DNA of 64,000 nucleotides from Octadecabacter algicola (lineage in GTDB: Bacteria > Pseudomonadota > Alphaproteobacteria > Rhodobacterales > Rhodobacteraceae), in contig NZ_JAKGAR010000001.1 of the NCBI RefSeq assembly GCF_021532625.1, forward strand, positions 248,001 to 312,000, given 5' to 3'. Shown in pieces: positions 35,301 through 45,156 of this stretch (the stretch's first letter is position 1; every line of letters starts with the position of its first letter). Made by a program: the position numbers and the translations under genes. The notes under the pieces are model-generated. The model did not search any database and was not told where the DNA came from. It saw nothing but the letters and a program-made list of their open reading frames with translations.

Positions 35301-35762
35301 ATGAGCATTACAACACGCAAAACGCGCGCAATATTGGCGGGCTGTGTTTTGCTGATGTCGGTCGGCTGCACAACGCTGTACCGCAATCATGGCTATGTCC
35401 CTTCGGATGAGCAATTGGCCGAAGTTCTGGTGGGTGTCGATACGCGCGATACCGTGGCAGATGTTGTTGGTCCGCCCACAGCGGCTGGCGTGGCAAACGG
35501 CGGTGGCTTTTTCTATGTCGAAAGCCGTTTCCGCTTGTACGGCCCGCTTGAACCCAAGGAAATTGACCGCGAAGTGGTTGCGATCCGTTTTGATGAAGAA
35601 GGCGTCGTGAGCAATGTCGAACGTTTCGGTTTGGAAAACGGGCGTATCGTGCCGTTGTCACGCCGTGTGACGCAGGACAACATTCGCGACACCACCTTTA
35701 TTCGCCAGTTGTTCGGTTCGCTTGGTCGCTTTGATGCCGGTGATTTCCTCGGTGACAGCTAA
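35301..35762 (+). CDS. bamE: Outer membrane assembly lipoprotein BamE
   Basis: Component of the BAM complex that folds outer-membrane beta barrels. The 153 residues have a lipoprotein signal ending LLMSVGC (Cys 23). The BamE/SmpA fold follows: HGYVPSDEQLAEVLVGVDTRDTVADVVGPPT, then VVAIRFDEEGVVSNVERF. The ATG at 35301 follows AGGTGGGA and begins MSITTRKTR; an in-frame start at 35277 is less likely. Confidence 0.88.
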   Translation: MSITTRKTRAILAGCVLLMSVGCTTLYRNHGYVPSDEQLAEVLVGVDTRDTVADVVGPPTAAGVANGGGFFYVESRFRLYGPLEPKEIDREVVAIRFDEEGVVSNVERFGLENGRIVPLSRRVTQDNIRDTTFIRQLFGSLGRFDAGDFLGDS

Positions 35763-35801
35763 GGGCCGTGGCCCGAGGCGGCGATCGGTTTCGGCGCACA
35801 T

Positions 35802-36581
35802 GTGATGATCAAGCTGAATTCAACTCCGTTACCGTCCGCGTTTCAGCGGCACGGGTATGTCGTGCGGTTCGCCGCGACTGATGCGGATTTGGTATTGGCA
35901 CAAAAGTTACGACATCTGTGTTTCGTAGAACGGGCAGGGCTGCTTGCCCGTGACGGCGGACGTGACACTGATAATTTTGATGCGTCCTGCGATCACGTTT
36001 TGGTCGAAGATCCGCTCGGCCAATTGGTTGGGTGTTTTCGGGTGCAGGTTTTCGCCTCAGGCGCGACCCTTGGCAACAGCTATGCGGCGCAGTTTTACGA
36101 TTTAGGCCGCTTGGTCGGCTATGACGCCCCGATGGTCGAGCTTGGTCGCTTTTGCATTCATCCTGAATCCATAGATGGTGATGCGTTGCGTATGGCTTGG
36201 GGCATGTTGGCGGCCTTTGTGGATGCGCAAGGGGCGGGGATGTTATTTGGCTGCTCGTCGTTTGAGGGGGTGCAAAGCACGCAGTATCGCGACGGCTTTA
36301 ACTTATTGGCGAGCAAGTATCTCGCGCCTACAAACATGCGCCCGAACGTCAAAGCCTCAGAAATTGTGCCTTTCGCCTGTGATTCAAAGGCAGTTCAGGA
36401 TCAACGCAAGGCGCTTGGTCAACTACCGCCCTTGCTGAAAACCTACCTGACCATGGGCGGCTGGGTGAGCGATCATGCTGTTATCGATCATGAGATGAAC
36501 ACGACACACGTCTTTACGGGGCTTGAAATTGCGTCGATTCCCACTGCACGGGCGAAAGCATTGCGGGCAGTCTTGGGGTAG
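35802..36581 (+). CDS. olsB: Ornithine-ACP N-acyltransferase (lyso-ornithine lipid synthase)
   Basis: Transfers a 3-hydroxyacyl group from ACP to ornithine, the first step of ornithine-lipid synthesis, giving phosphorus-free membrane lipids. The 259 residues show a GNAT-related fold: AQKLRHLCFVERAG, DNFDASCDHVLVED, VGCFRVQVF, MVELGRFCIHPE and MLFGCSSFEGVQ. The start is GTG at 35802 or ATG at 35805. The partner acyltransferase olsA is not adjacent here; uup follows. Confidence 0.85.
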   Translation: MMIKLNSTPLPSAFQRHGYVVRFAATDADLVLAQKLRHLCFVERAGLLARDGGRDTDNFDASCDHVLVEDPLGQLVGCFRVQVFASGATLGNSYAAQFYDLGRLVGYDAPMVELGRFCIHPESIDGDALRMAWGMLAAFVDAQGAGMLFGCSSFEGVQSTQYRDGFNLLASKYLAPTNMRPNVKASEIVPFACDSKAVQDQRKALGQLPPLLKTYLTMGGWVSDHAVIDHEMNTTHVFTGLEIASIPTARAKALRAVLG

Positions 36582-36651
36582 GCGACATTTAGCGGTCAGA
36601 TGAAACAGAACTGGGCCTTGCGTGTCGCGTGACGCGGCGGTAGCAGACCCT

Positions 36652-38460
36652 ATGGCACGCGCACCCCTTTTACAGCTTTCCGAAATCGCCCTGACCTATG
36701 GCGGCGATCCTGTTTTTGAAGACCTGTCTTTGGTCGTTCAGCCTGGCGACAGAGTCGCTCTGGTGGGGCGCAACGGGTCGGGCAAGTCCACGCTTTTGAA
36801 AGTGATGGCCGGATTGGTCGAACCAGACAAGGGCGCAGTCACAGTCGCACCGGGTATGTCGGTTGGCTACATGGAACAGGACCCGACAATGGAAGGGCAT
36901 GCCACGTTGGGTGATTACGCCTCTAGCGGGATGGATGAGTCTGACTCGTGGCGGGTGGATGCAGTCGCTGAGGGGCTTAAGTTTGATCCCGCCCGCGATG
37001 TGAATGTTGCATCTGGTGGGGAACGGCGTCGCGCTGCGTTGGCAAAGCTCATGGCAGAAGCGCCGGGATTGATGTTGCTCGATGAGCCGACAAACCACAT
37101 GGATATCGAAGCGATCCGCTGGCTGGAACGCGAATTGAGCCAGACACGCACGGGGTTTGTGCTGATTTCCCACGACCGCGCCTTTTTGAACGCCCTGACT
37201 CGCGCCACGCTTTGGATTGATCGCGGGCAGGTGCGACGACAGGAAAAGGGCTTTGAGCACTTTGAAGAATGGCGCGACAAGACGTTTGAAGACGAAGACA
37301 TGCAGCGCCACAAACTGAACCGCAAAATCAAAGAAGAGGCCCGTTGGGCGGTCGAGGGTATTTCAGCCCGTCGGACTCGCAACCAAGGGCGACTTCGGGC
37401 GTTGCAGGATTTGCGCGCGGAACGGTCTTCACAGATCAAACGTCAGGGCACGGCGGCCATGGCACTAGCGAGTGGGGCGAAGTCCGGTAAGAAAGTCATC
37501 GATGCAAAAGGGCTGACAAAATCCTTTGATGGGAAGCAAATCGTGAAGGGTTTCGAACTGGATATCCAGCGCGGCGACCGGATTGCATTTGTTGGGCCAA
37601 ATGGCGTCGGAAAAACGACACTTATCAAGATGTTGCTGGGTGAAGTTGAGCCAGATGAGGGCACAATCAAGCTGGGCACTAATCTTGAGATCGCAGTGTT
37701 CGATCAGGCGCGTGCACAGCTCGATACCGAGCGATCCTTGTGGGACAACCTGACAAGTGATCCAAGCATGGCCGTGAGCGGCAAGTCGGACCAAATCATG
37801 GTGCGGGGCCAACCGAAACACGTCGTCGGGTACCTCAAAGAGTTTCTGTTTGATGAAGGTCAGGTGCGGGCGCCAGTGCGGTCTTTGTCCGGTGGTGAGA
37901 AGGCGCGGTTGCTGTTGGCAAAACTTATGGCGCAGCCGTCAAACGTGCTGGTACTGGACGAACCGACGAACGACCTCGACATTGAAACGCTGGATCTGTT
38001 GCAGGACCTTTTGGGCGAATATGACGGCACCGTTATGCTGGTCAGCCACGACCGTGACTTTATCGACCGCGTGGCGACAACCACGATCGCGATGGAAGGC
38101 AACGGGCGCGCTGTGACTTATGCTGGTGGGTGGAGCGATTATCAGGACCAAAAGGCCGAAATCGAAGCCAGCGCACCCAAAGAGACAAAGTCCAAAGCAA
38201 AGGCCGAGAAATCGACAACCAAGGAAGAGCCAACAACTGGTCTAAGCTTTACTGAAAAGCACCGCCTCGAGGCGCTTCCAGCAGAAATCGCACGCCTTGA
38301 GGCTGAGATCGCCAAGCTGGGTGAGCTGATGGCTGACCCCGCGCTATTCACCGACCATCCGGTGAAGTTCCAAAAGGCGACGGATGCTTTGCTGGAACGG
38401 CAAGAAAAGCTGGATGCTGCGGAAGAAGAATGGCTCGAGTTGGAAGAGAAGTCAGGCTAA
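36652..38460 (+). CDS. uup: ABC-F ATPase, Uup-type
   Basis: Soluble tandem ATPase that acts on ribosomes or branched DNA intermediates, without membrane domains. The 602 residues hold two ATP-binding cassettes. First Walker A is GRNGSGKST (about 38-46), with signature ASGGERRRAAL and Walker B LMLLDEPTNHMD. Second Walker A is GPNGVGKTT (about 316), with LSGGEKARLLL and LVLDEPTNDLD. The C-terminal coiled coil (about 535-600, RLEALPAEIARLEAEIAKLG) marks the Uup subgroup. The ATG at 36652 is preferred over a GTG at 36622. Confidence 0.92.
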   Translation: MARAPLLQLSEIALTYGGDPVFEDLSLVVQPGDRVALVGRNGSGKSTLLKVMAGLVEPDKGAVTVAPGMSVGYMEQDPTMEGHATLGDYASSGMDESDSWRVDAVAEGLKFDPARDVNVASGGERRRAALAKLMAEAPGLMLLDEPTNHMDIEAIRWLERELSQTRTGFVLISHDRAFLNALTRATLWIDRGQVRRQEKGFEHFEEWRDKTFEDEDMQRHKLNRKIKEEARWAVEGISARRTRNQGRLRALQDLRAERSSQIKRQGTAAMALASGAKSGKKVIDAKGLTKSFDGKQIVKGFELDIQRGDRIAFVGPNGVGKTTLIKMLLGEVEPDEGTIKLGTNLEIAVFDQARAQLDTERSLWDNLTSDPSMAVSGKSDQIMVRGQPKHVVGYLKEFLFDEGQVRAPVRSLSGGEKARLLLAKLMAQPSNVLVLDEPTNDLDIETLDLLQDLLGEYDGTVMLVSHDRDFIDRVATTTIAMEGNGRAVTYAGGWSDYQDQKAEIEASAPKETKSKAKAEKSTTKEEPTTGLSFTEKHRLEALPAEIARLEAEIAKLGELMADPALFTDHPVKFQKATDALLERQEKLDAAEEEWLELEEKSG

Positions 38461-38717
38461 GTCGCAAGTGGCGATGCGATAAACGCCAGCAGGACCATGA
38501 TAATCGGCACCAGAGTTAGGGCGATTATGACCAGCGCTGGTAGACCCCACGTTGACACTGCCAGCACGACGACCGTGAAGAAGATAACCAAGAAATAGTA
38601 GATGTTATCGGCGTCGCCAAAGGCGACATCGCGGGCCAACCATCCGACCAGCGGAAGGGCGTAGAACGCGCGTTGATACAAGGGCAAGGCGGGCGGGAGG
38701 GGTGTCAGAATACTCAT
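38457..38717 (-). CDS. Small membrane protein, 86 residues
   Basis: Unrecognised. It has two hydrophobic segments, about 40-62 (IYYFLVIFFTVVVLAVSTWGLPA) and 62-84 (LVIIALTLVPIIMVLLAFIAS), after a soluble N-terminus containing PLVGWLARDVAFGDADN. It converges with uup, sharing 4 bases at the stops, and lies on the same strand as mazG, 52 bases past its stop. Confidence 0.7.
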   Translation of the reverse strand: MSILTPLPPALPLYQRAFYALPLVGWLARDVAFGDADNIYYFLVIFFTVVVLAVSTWGLPALVIIALTLVPIIMVLLAFIASPLAT

Positions 38718-38750
38718 ATCGTGGATGTAACTTTAAATCCGACAGGGTGA

Positions 38751-38769
38751 ATGCGGCGAGGCGCCGCAT
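38751..38769. terminator. Hairpin after mazG
   Basis: ATGCGGCG and CGCCGCAT pair across a 3-base loop, directly after the leftward mazG stop. No T-run follows on that strand, so a terminator role is tentative. Confidence 0.35.
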
Positions 38770-39588
38770 CTAGCGCTTTTCTTGCCGTTTCGCCTCGTCC
38801 CAGAGGGCGTCCATTTCGGCCAGATCACTGTCGGACGGTTTTTTACCCCGCGCCGCAAGAAGGTCTTCGACTTTTTCGAAACGCCGCTGGAATTTTGCAT
38901 TGGCCGCACGGAGTGCATCTTCGGGGTTCACGTTCAGATGCCGCGCAAGGTTGGCCATCACGAACAGCAAATCGCCGACTTCTTCGGTGACTTCTTCGTG
39001 TGTCAGGGTGTCGCGTGCCTCGACCACTTCGGCGGCTTCTTCGGCGATTTTATCAATCACATGCCCCACATCGGGCCAGTCAAACCCGACCCGTGCGGCT
39101 CGTTTTTGCAGCTTCAGTGCGCGCAGCAGGGCCGGCAGCCCGATTGCGACACCGTCTAGTGTTCGGTCCTCATTGCGACCTGCACGTTCTGCGGCTTTTA
39201 TTTTTTCCCAATCCGCGGTTTGCTGTTCGGCAGATTTATCGCGGCTTTCGTCGCCAAATACGTGCGGGTGTCGTGCGACCATTTTGTCGGACATCGTGCT
39301 GGCCACATCGCTGAAATTAAATGCACCAGCATCATCCGCCATCTGGGCGTGAAACACCGACTGAAACAGCAAATCACCTAGTTCACCGCGCAGATCATCC
39401 ATGTCGCCACGCTCAATCGCATCCGCGACTTCATAGGCTTCTTCAATGGTGTAGGGGGCGATGGTGGCGAAGGTTTGTTCGATGTCCCACGGGCAGCCGG
39501 TCTCAGGATCCCGCAAGGCGCGCATAATCGCCAAAAGGCGGTCCATTTGGTGTTCGGGATCGGTCGAATAAATCAGGTCGTCGGCCAT
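38770..39588 (-). CDS. mazG: Nucleoside triphosphate pyrophosphohydrolase MazG
   Basis: Hydrolyses NTPs/dNTPs to monophosphates, cleaning nucleotide pools and lowering ppGpp effects. The 272 residues contain two MazG domains. First: LRDPETGCPWDIEQTFATIAPYTIEEAYEVADAI and ELGDLLFQSVFHAQ (metal-binding ExxE...ExxD). Second: KIAEEAAEVVEA and EVGDLLFVMANLARHL. The ATG at 39588 fits the family; the longer frame to 39804 would run into the divergent amidohydrolase gene. Confidence 0.95.
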   Translation of the reverse strand: MADDLIYSTDPEHQMDRLLAIMRALRDPETGCPWDIEQTFATIAPYTIEEAYEVADAIERGDMDDLRGELGDLLFQSVFHAQMADDAGAFNFSDVASTMSDKMVARHPHVFGDESRDKSAEQQTADWEKIKAAERAGRNEDRTLDGVAIGLPALLRALKLQKRAARVGFDWPDVGHVIDKIAEEAAEVVEARDTLTHEEVTEEVGDLLFVMANLARHLNVNPEDALRAANAKFQRRFEKVEDLLAARGKKPSDSDLAEMDALWDEAKRQEKR

Positions 39589-39651
39589 ATTGTGAGTGCG
39601 CTCCATAACTGTCAGAGTGACGCTATCCAGCCCGCGAACGAAGGTCCACCC

Positions 39652-40821
39652 ATGCCCATCATCAACCGTATTTCCGCCTTTTCCGAAGACATGACTGAAT
39701 GGCGCAGACACCTGCACAAACATCCCGAATTGGGCCAGCAATGCCATGAAACCGCTGCATACGTCGTAGATCGATTGCGCGAATTCGGGATTGAGGAAAT
39801 CCACGAAGGGATCGCCATTTCAGGGGTTGTTGCGATTATCGAAGGACGCTCCGAAGGGCGCACGATTGGGTTGCGTGCGGATATGGATGCGCTGCCGATA
39901 ACCGAGGCCACGGGTGCTGAATGGGCGTCTGTGAATGACGGAAAAATGCATGCGTGTGGCCATGATGGGCACACCACGATGTTGCTGGGGGCGGCGAAAT
40001 ACTTGTCAGAAACCCGCAATTTCGCAGGCCGTATCGCGCTGATATTTCAACCCGCCGAAGAAACTGGCGGTGGCGCAGAGCTTATGGTTGAAGAAGGCGT
40101 GTTAGAGCGGTTCGACATTTCCGAGGTCTATGCGCTTCATAATATGCCAGGCACGCCGGTGGGCCAGTTCTACACGACTCCGGGGCCAATCATGGCGTCC
40201 GTTGATACGTTCCATGTGGACATCAAAGGCGTCGGGGGACACGGGGCCTATCCGCACGAAACCCGCGACCCGATCACCGCCGCGTTGTCGATTGGGCAGG
40301 CGATGGCAACCATCGTCAGTCGCAATCACTATGCGCTCAATGATCTGGTTGTGTCGGTGACGATGATCCATGCTGGTACGGCCGATAACATCATTCCGGA
40401 AACCGCCTATCTGGGCGGGACCGTTCGCACGTTCGACAAAGACGTTAAAGCGATGGTGAAACAACGCATGAGCGAAATCGTTGCGGGGCAGGCGGCGTCT
40501 TTCGGGGTCGAGGCGACATTGCGCTACGATGAAGGCTACCCAGCGACGTTAAACGCGCCAGATCAGACAGCCTTTGCGGTCGAAGTGGCCCGAGAGGTCG
40601 CCGCAGAAGGGCAAGTCATTGATACCGCCACGCGAGAAATGGGCGCAGAGGACTTCGCATATTTTCTAGAGAAAACTCCGGGGTCCTATTTGTTTGTCGG
40701 AAACGGTGACACGGCGGGCTTGCACCAGCCTGATTTTGATTTTGATGATGCAACGGCACCTTATGGGGCGTCGTTCTTTGCGCGGATTGCGGAACGCGCG
40801 TTGCCGTTGGAGGATGCGTAA
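39652..40821 (+). CDS. M20-family amidohydrolase (hippurate hydrolase-like)
   Basis: 389 residues of the M20D amidohydrolase/carboxypeptidase group. It shows WRRHLHKHPELG, LRADMDALPI, ACGHDGHTTMLLGAA (metal site, about 100-115), IFQPAEETGGGAELMVEEG (catalytic Glu) and GHGAYPHETRDPI (dimerisation-domain His). It likely removes an acyl, carbamoyl or similar group from an amino compound. Its TAA is directly followed by the ATG of an agmatinase-like gene, and a second one follows, so the three form an operon. The substrate is probably a nitrogen-rich compound related to arginine or polyamines (inference). Confidence 0.9.
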   Translation: MPIINRISAFSEDMTEWRRHLHKHPELGQQCHETAAYVVDRLREFGIEEIHEGIAISGVVAIIEGRSEGRTIGLRADMDALPITEATGAEWASVNDGKMHACGHDGHTTMLLGAAKYLSETRNFAGRIALIFQPAEETGGGAELMVEEGVLERFDISEVYALHNMPGTPVGQFYTTPGPIMASVDTFHVDIKGVGGHGAYPHETRDPITAALSIGQAMATIVSRNHYALNDLVVSVTMIHAGTADNIIPETAYLGGTVRTFDKDVKAMVKQRMSEIVAGQAASFGVEATLRYDEGYPATLNAPDQTAFAVEVAREVAAEGQVIDTATREMGAEDFAYFLEKTPGSYLFVGNGDTAGLHQPDFDFDDATAPYGASFFARIAERALPLEDA

Positions 40822-41784
40822 ATGGCGTTAGAAGATGCAAAAGGTCAGATCGATTTGGCGTTCACCCGTGATGATCTGAAGGGTGCTGCCTTCGAGAACA
40901 CCTTTGGTGGTGCGACGTCGTTCCTGCGGCGCAAATACACCAAGGATTTGCAGGGTGCTGACCTTGCGGTGACGGGCATTCCGTTTGATCAGGCGGTCAC
41001 AAACCGCCCCGGCACACGTTTTGGTCCCCGCGCCATCCGAGAGGCGAGCACATTGCAGCCTTACGATCCGCCCTATGGCTGGGGCTATGATCCTTTGGCA
41101 GAATTCGCAATCGCGGATTACGGTGATCTTGCGTTTGACTATGCCAATGTTGCGGCCACGCCAGTCGCGATTGAGGCCCACATCGCCGGCATTTTGGCGC
41201 AGGGTGTGGGTACGGTGACTCTTGGCGGGGATCACTTTATCACCCTGCCGATCCTTAAGGCATACGCTGCAAAATACGGCCCCCTTGGAGTGATCCAGTT
41301 TGACGCGCATTCTGACCTTTGGGCGGATGACGACATGGACCGCGTGGACCACGGGACGTTCATGTACAAGGCGGTGAAATTAGGTTTGGTGGATCCCGCG
41401 CGATCTGTGCAGATTGGCATTCGTACGGAATGCGATGACTATCTTGGTATTCGGTATTTGGACGCCCGAACTTGCCACGAAAAAGGCACTGATTGGGTGG
41501 CGCAGACGGCAAAAGAAATCGTCGGTGATGGCGCGACCTATGTGACGTTTGACATTGACGGTTTGGACCCTGCTTTTGCCCCCGGAACGGGGACGCCTGT
41601 CTGGGGTGGACTGGCAAGCTGGCAGGCTGCGGCGATATTGCGTGACCTCGCTGGTATTAACATGGTGGGTGGCGACATTGTCGAAGTGTCCCCCCCGTAC
41701 GACCCCACTGGCATAACAGCGGTTGCTGGGGCGCATGTGGCATTTGAATTGTGTTGTCTCAACCTGTGGAACAAAAGAACATGA
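40822..41784 (+). CDS. Agmatinase/ureohydrolase family protein (first of two)
   Basis: 320 residues of the arginase/agmatinase fold, a binuclear Mn enzyme cutting a guanidino group to urea. Metal residues are visible in GGDHFITLPI, FDAHSDLW and FDIDGLDPAFAPGTGTP. It has the agmatinase-type N-terminus (GIPFDQAVTNRPGTRFGPRAIREAS). It starts right after the amidohydrolase stop, behind GGAGG, and overlaps the next ureohydrolase by 4 bases. Substrate (agmatine, guanidinobutyrate, guanidinopropionate) not decided by sequence. Confidence 0.88.
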   Translation: MALEDAKGQIDLAFTRDDLKGAAFENTFGGATSFLRRKYTKDLQGADLAVTGIPFDQAVTNRPGTRFGPRAIREASTLQPYDPPYGWGYDPLAEFAIADYGDLAFDYANVAATPVAIEAHIAGILAQGVGTVTLGGDHFITLPILKAYAAKYGPLGVIQFDAHSDLWADDDMDRVDHGTFMYKAVKLGLVDPARSVQIGIRTECDDYLGIRYLDARTCHEKGTDWVAQTAKEIVGDGATYVTFDIDGLDPAFAPGTGTPVWGGLASWQAAAILRDLAGINMVGGDIVEVSPPYDPTGITAVAGAHVAFELCCLNLWNKRT

Positions 41785-42728
41785 ATGAATTCAATCAACC
41801 TGTAAGCGGCAATGACCTTGCGCGGTTTTCTGGGCCGCAAACATTTATGCGATTGCCCGAAGTCGATACCGCCGAAGGGCTGGATGTCGGGTTTGTTGGC
41901 ATTCCGATGGACATCGGTACAAGCTGGCGATCTGGCACTCGGTTTGGACCCAAACAACTGCGCCAAGAAAGCGCGATGATCCGGCCTTATAACATCCAAA
42001 CGGGGGCTGCTCCGTTTGACAGTTTGCAGTGCGCGGACCTTGGCGACATTGCGATCAACACGTTCTCTTTGGCGGATAGTTTGTCAATCATTCAAAAGAC
42101 TTACGAAGACATCCTAAAGCATTCAGTCATCCCCATGGGGTTGGGTGGAGATCATTCTATGACGCTGCCCATCCTGCGCGCGATGGCCAAAAAGCACGGA
42201 CCACTCGCGCTTGTGCATGTAGATGCCCACGCAGACGTAAATGATGAGATGTTCGGCGAACGCGAGACCCACGGCACGGTGTTTCGCCGCGCCTATGAGG
42301 AAGGTATCCTTGTGCCTGACAAGGTCTGGCAAATCGGACTTCGTGGCACGGGTTACACCGCCGAAGATTTCACCGAAGCCGCGGGCTGGGGTTTTAACCA
42401 ACGCCTTGCCGCGGATCTTTGGCACAAGCCTTTGGATACGTTGGGCCGCGAAATCGTGGCGTCGATCGGGGACCAGCCGTGTTACTTCACTTATGATATC
42501 GACAGCCTCGATCCCAGTTTTGCGCCTGGAACGGGTACGCCTGAAATCGGCGGGCTGACGACAATGCAGGCGATGCAATTGATCCGAAACCTTAAGGGGT
42601 TGAACATCGTCGGGGGTGATCTGGTTGAGGTTTCACCACCTTATGACACCACGGGCAATACCGCCTTGACCGGGGCCAATATCATGTTCGAGATGCTCAG
42701 CATTCTACCGGGTGTGAAGTACCGCTAA
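41781..42728 (+). CDS. Agmatinase/ureohydrolase family protein (second of two)
   Basis: 315 residues. It shows GGDHSMTLPI, VDAHADVND and YDIDSLDPSFAPGTGTP as metal-binding motifs, with GIPMDIGTSWRSGTRFGPKQLRQES at the N-terminus. The start ATG at 41781 overlaps the first copy's stop (ATGA). The pair share the fold but differ clearly around the substrate pocket (FDAHSDLW versus VDAHADVND; flanking SLDPSFAPG versus GLDPAFAPG), so they are not a recent duplication and probably act on different guanidino compounds. One may be SpeB (agmatine to putrescine). Confidence 0.88.
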   Translation: MNEFNQPVSGNDLARFSGPQTFMRLPEVDTAEGLDVGFVGIPMDIGTSWRSGTRFGPKQLRQESAMIRPYNIQTGAAPFDSLQCADLGDIAINTFSLADSLSIIQKTYEDILKHSVIPMGLGGDHSMTLPILRAMAKKHGPLALVHVDAHADVNDEMFGERETHGTVFRRAYEEGILVPDKVWQIGLRGTGYTAEDFTEAAGWGFNQRLAADLWHKPLDTLGREIVASIGDQPCYFTYDIDSLDPSFAPGTGTPEIGGLTTMQAMQLIRNLKGLNIVGGDLVEVSPPYDTTGNTALTGANIMFEMLSILPGVKYR

Positions 42729-42747
42729 ACTTACGAAGGACGGCGAT

Positions 42748-43194
42748 ATGAAATGGATTGTCTTCGGGTTTCTCTGGGCCCTGCTTGGATCTGTGATTTA
42801 CATTCGAATGAAGAGGATTAAGCCTGAGGATTGGCATGACACCAAATTGCCTGTCATGAAGCCGGGTGAATACCCCAAGGATAGTGGCATTGTCGTGCAA
42901 CGCACATTGGATGATGATGGCCATGCGACACTGGCGGCGCTAGATGAAATTATTCGTGCAACGCCACGCACCCACGCCATTGCGGGACAGGTTGCTGAGG
43001 GCAAGATTACTTATGTCACACGCAGCCGCGCTGTCGGGTTTCCCGACTTTACGACCGTAACGCTTGCTCAGAGTCCGGACACGCAGACAAGTAGTTTGCA
43101 GATTTTTGGGCGGCTTCAATTTGGTCAGAAAGATTTTGGGGTTAACGCTGCGCGGGTTAAGGGATGGCTAGCTCAACTTGACGCCACGCGATGA
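42748..43194 (+). CDS. DUF1499 protein
   Basis: 148 residues. An N-terminal membrane anchor (MKWIVFGFLWALLGSVIYIRM) is followed by the DUF1499 domain, with ATLAALDEIIRATPRTHAIAG, ITYVTRSRAVGFPDFTTV and SSLQIFGRLQFGQKDFGVNAARVKGWL. The family is widespread in proteobacteria and of unknown function. It is spaced 19 bases after the ureohydrolase and 17 before prfA, so it may be in one transcript with both. Confidence 0.88.
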   Translation: MKWIVFGFLWALLGSVIYIRMKRIKPEDWHDTKLPVMKPGEYPKDSGIVVQRTLDDDGHATLAALDEIIRATPRTHAIAGQVAEGKITYVTRSRAVGFPDFTTVTLAQSPDTQTSSLQIFGRLQFGQKDFGVNAARVKGWLAQLDATR

Positions 43195-43211
43195 ACCGCT
43201 AAACCCAAGCT

Positions 43212-44267
43212 ATGATACCTAATGAACGCCTCCTGCAAATCACCGAACGTTTCGAATTCCTAGAAGCCCGCATGGGCGAGGGGCTCGGCGGGGATGAATT
43301 CGTCGCCGTTAGCCGCGAGTACGCCGAGCTGCGCCCCGTGGTGGAAGTCGTGCGCGAATATCAGGCGCTTACAAGCGAGATTGAGGGGGCAGAAGCAATG
43401 CTGTCAGACCCCGAGATGAAAGAGCTCGCCGAGATGGAACTGCCGGACCTACGTGAGCGGTTGCCCGAGGTTGAGCAAGCCGTAAAACTGGCGTTGATCC
43501 CGAAAGATGACGCGGATGGTAAGCCTGCGCTGCTAGAAATCCGCCCCGGAACAGGCGGCGACGAAGCGGCGTTGTTTGCAGGCGACTTGTTGAGAATGTA
43601 CAACCGCTACGCTGAAAACCGCGGTTGGAAGTTTGAAATTATTGAAGAAAGCCAATCTGAATTGGGCGGCATCAAGGAAGCGACCGCGCGCATTTCAGGG
43701 CCCAACGTGTTTGGCCGGATGAAATACGAAAGCGGCGTGCATCGTGTTCAGCGGGTGCCTGAGACTGAAAGCGGCGGGCGGGTGCATACATCGGCGGCGA
43801 CAGTGGCGGTGCTGCCTGAAGCTGAAGATGTGGACATCCAGATCAACGCAAATGACATCCGAATTGATACCATGCGCGCGTCTGGGTCAGGTGGCCAGCA
43901 CGTGAACACGACCGATTCCGCCGTGCGCATTACCCACATACCATCGGGCATCGTGGTGACGTCATCCGAGAAATCCCAGCACCGTAACCGCGAGATCGCG
44001 ATGCAGGTTCTCAAGACGCGGCTTTATGATGCAGAGCGTCAAAAGTTGCATGATGAACGAAGCGCGGATCGCGCATCGCAGGTGGGGTCGGGGGATCGGA
44101 GCGAACGGATCAGGACTTATAATTTCCCACAGGGGCGCATGACGGACCACCGGATTAACCTTACGCTTTATAAACTGGACGCCGTCATGCAGGGCGATCT
44201 GGATGAGGTGATTGACGGTCTCATTCAGGATGCACAGGCGACAGCGCTGGCGGAGATGGGCGAGTGA
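43212..44267 (+). CDS. prfA: Peptide chain release factor 1
   Basis: Recognises UAA and UAG stop codons and triggers peptide release. The 351 residues show the GGQ loop [17 protein letters not shown] (about 220-236), with the Gln that PrmC methylates, and the stop-reading PxT-type region (the [21 protein letters not shown] stretch near 160-180). The 4-base overlap with prmC is the conserved arrangement. Confidence 0.97.
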   Translation: MIPNERLLQITERFEFLEARMGEGLGGDEFVAVSREYAELRPVVEVVREYQALTSEIEGAEAMLSDPEMKELAEMELPDLRERLPEVEQAVKLALIPKDDADGKPALLEIRPGTGGDEAALFAGDLLRMYNRYAENRGWKFEIIEESQSELGGIKEATARISGPNVFGRMKYESGVHRVQRVPETESGGRVHTSAATVAVLPEAEDVDIQINANDIRIDTMRASGSGGQHVNTTDSAVRITHIPSGIVVTSSEKSQHRNREIAMQVLKTRLYDAERQKLHDERSADRASQVGSGDRSERIRTYNFPQGRMTDHRINLTLYKLDAVMQGDLDEVIDGLIQDAQATALAEMGE

Positions 44268-45082
44268 GCGAAGCCGAGCTGCTTGCAGACGCACGACGTG
44301 CTTTGCAGGAGGCTGGTATCGAAGATCCAGTCCGTGAGGTGCGCTTGCTTTGGCGGGCGTCATTCCCAAAGCGATACGAGGAGTACGACGATGCGATGGC
44401 TGGCGGGCGGGTCGCGTCGTTTCGCGATTTGGTTGCGCGCCGCGCTGCCCGGGAGCCGATGTCGCATCTTACCGGGCGCCGCGATTTCTACGAGCATCAG
44501 TTTGAGGTCAATGCCAATGTGCTGGACCCGCGTCCTGACACCGAATGCCTTGTCATCGCCGCTTTGGAACAGCCGTTTTCACGGGTGCTGGATATGGGCA
44601 CGGGGACGGGTTGTATATTGCTCAGTTTGCTGGCGGCACGACCTGAAACGTCAGGCGTCGGATCAGATCTGTCAGACACAGCCTTGGTTGTTGCTGCTCG
44701 CAACACCGCATTGCTGGAGCTGGATCATCGCACCAGCTTGATCGTTTCGGACTGGTTTAGCGATGTGGTTGGAACGTTCGATCTGATTGTTTCGAACCCA
44801 CCTTACATCGCAGCGGATGAAATGGCCGGGCTTTCACCCGAGGTGCTTCACGAACCCCGAATGGCGTTGACGGACGAAGGCGATGGGTTGTCATGCTATC
44901 GCATTATTGCCAGCGGTGCGCCTATCCATTTGAGCGCTGGTGGCTGGCTGATGGTCGAGATTGGGCCGACTCAGGCAGCAGCCGTCGTGGCGATGTTTGA
45001 AACCGCAGGATTGGTAAACGTAGAGATTCGCCAAGACCTTGATGGGCGCGATCGTGTGATTTTGGGCCAAAAGCCGCTTTAA
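44264..45082 (+). CDS. prmC: Release factor glutamine methyltransferase
   Basis: Methylates the Gln of the GGQ motif of release factors. The 272 residues show [19 protein letters not shown] (SAM motif I, about 109-127) and the catalytic NPPY in [13 protein letters not shown] (about 177). The N-terminal helical domain includes [17 protein letters not shown]. The start is GTG at 44264, overlapping the prfA TGA by 3 bases. Confidence 0.96.
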   Translation: MSEAELLADARRALQEAGIEDPVREVRLLWRASFPKRYEEYDDAMAGGRVASFRDLVARRAAREPMSHLTGRRDFYEHQFEVNANVLDPRPDTECLVIAALEQPFSRVLDMGTGTGCILLSLLAARPETSGVGSDLSDTALVVAARNTALLELDHRTSLIVSDWFSDVVGTFDLIVSNPPYIAADEMAGLSPEVLHEPRMALTDEGDGLSCYRIIASGAPIHLSAGGWLMVEIGPTQAAAVVAMFETAGLVNVEIRQDLDGRDRVILGQKPL

Positions 45083-45156
45083 CCACAGGAAATATCGGTC
45101 AAACCGAAGAATCTACTTGCGATTAACCCCTTGTGGGGCATAGTCAAAGGCATCCG

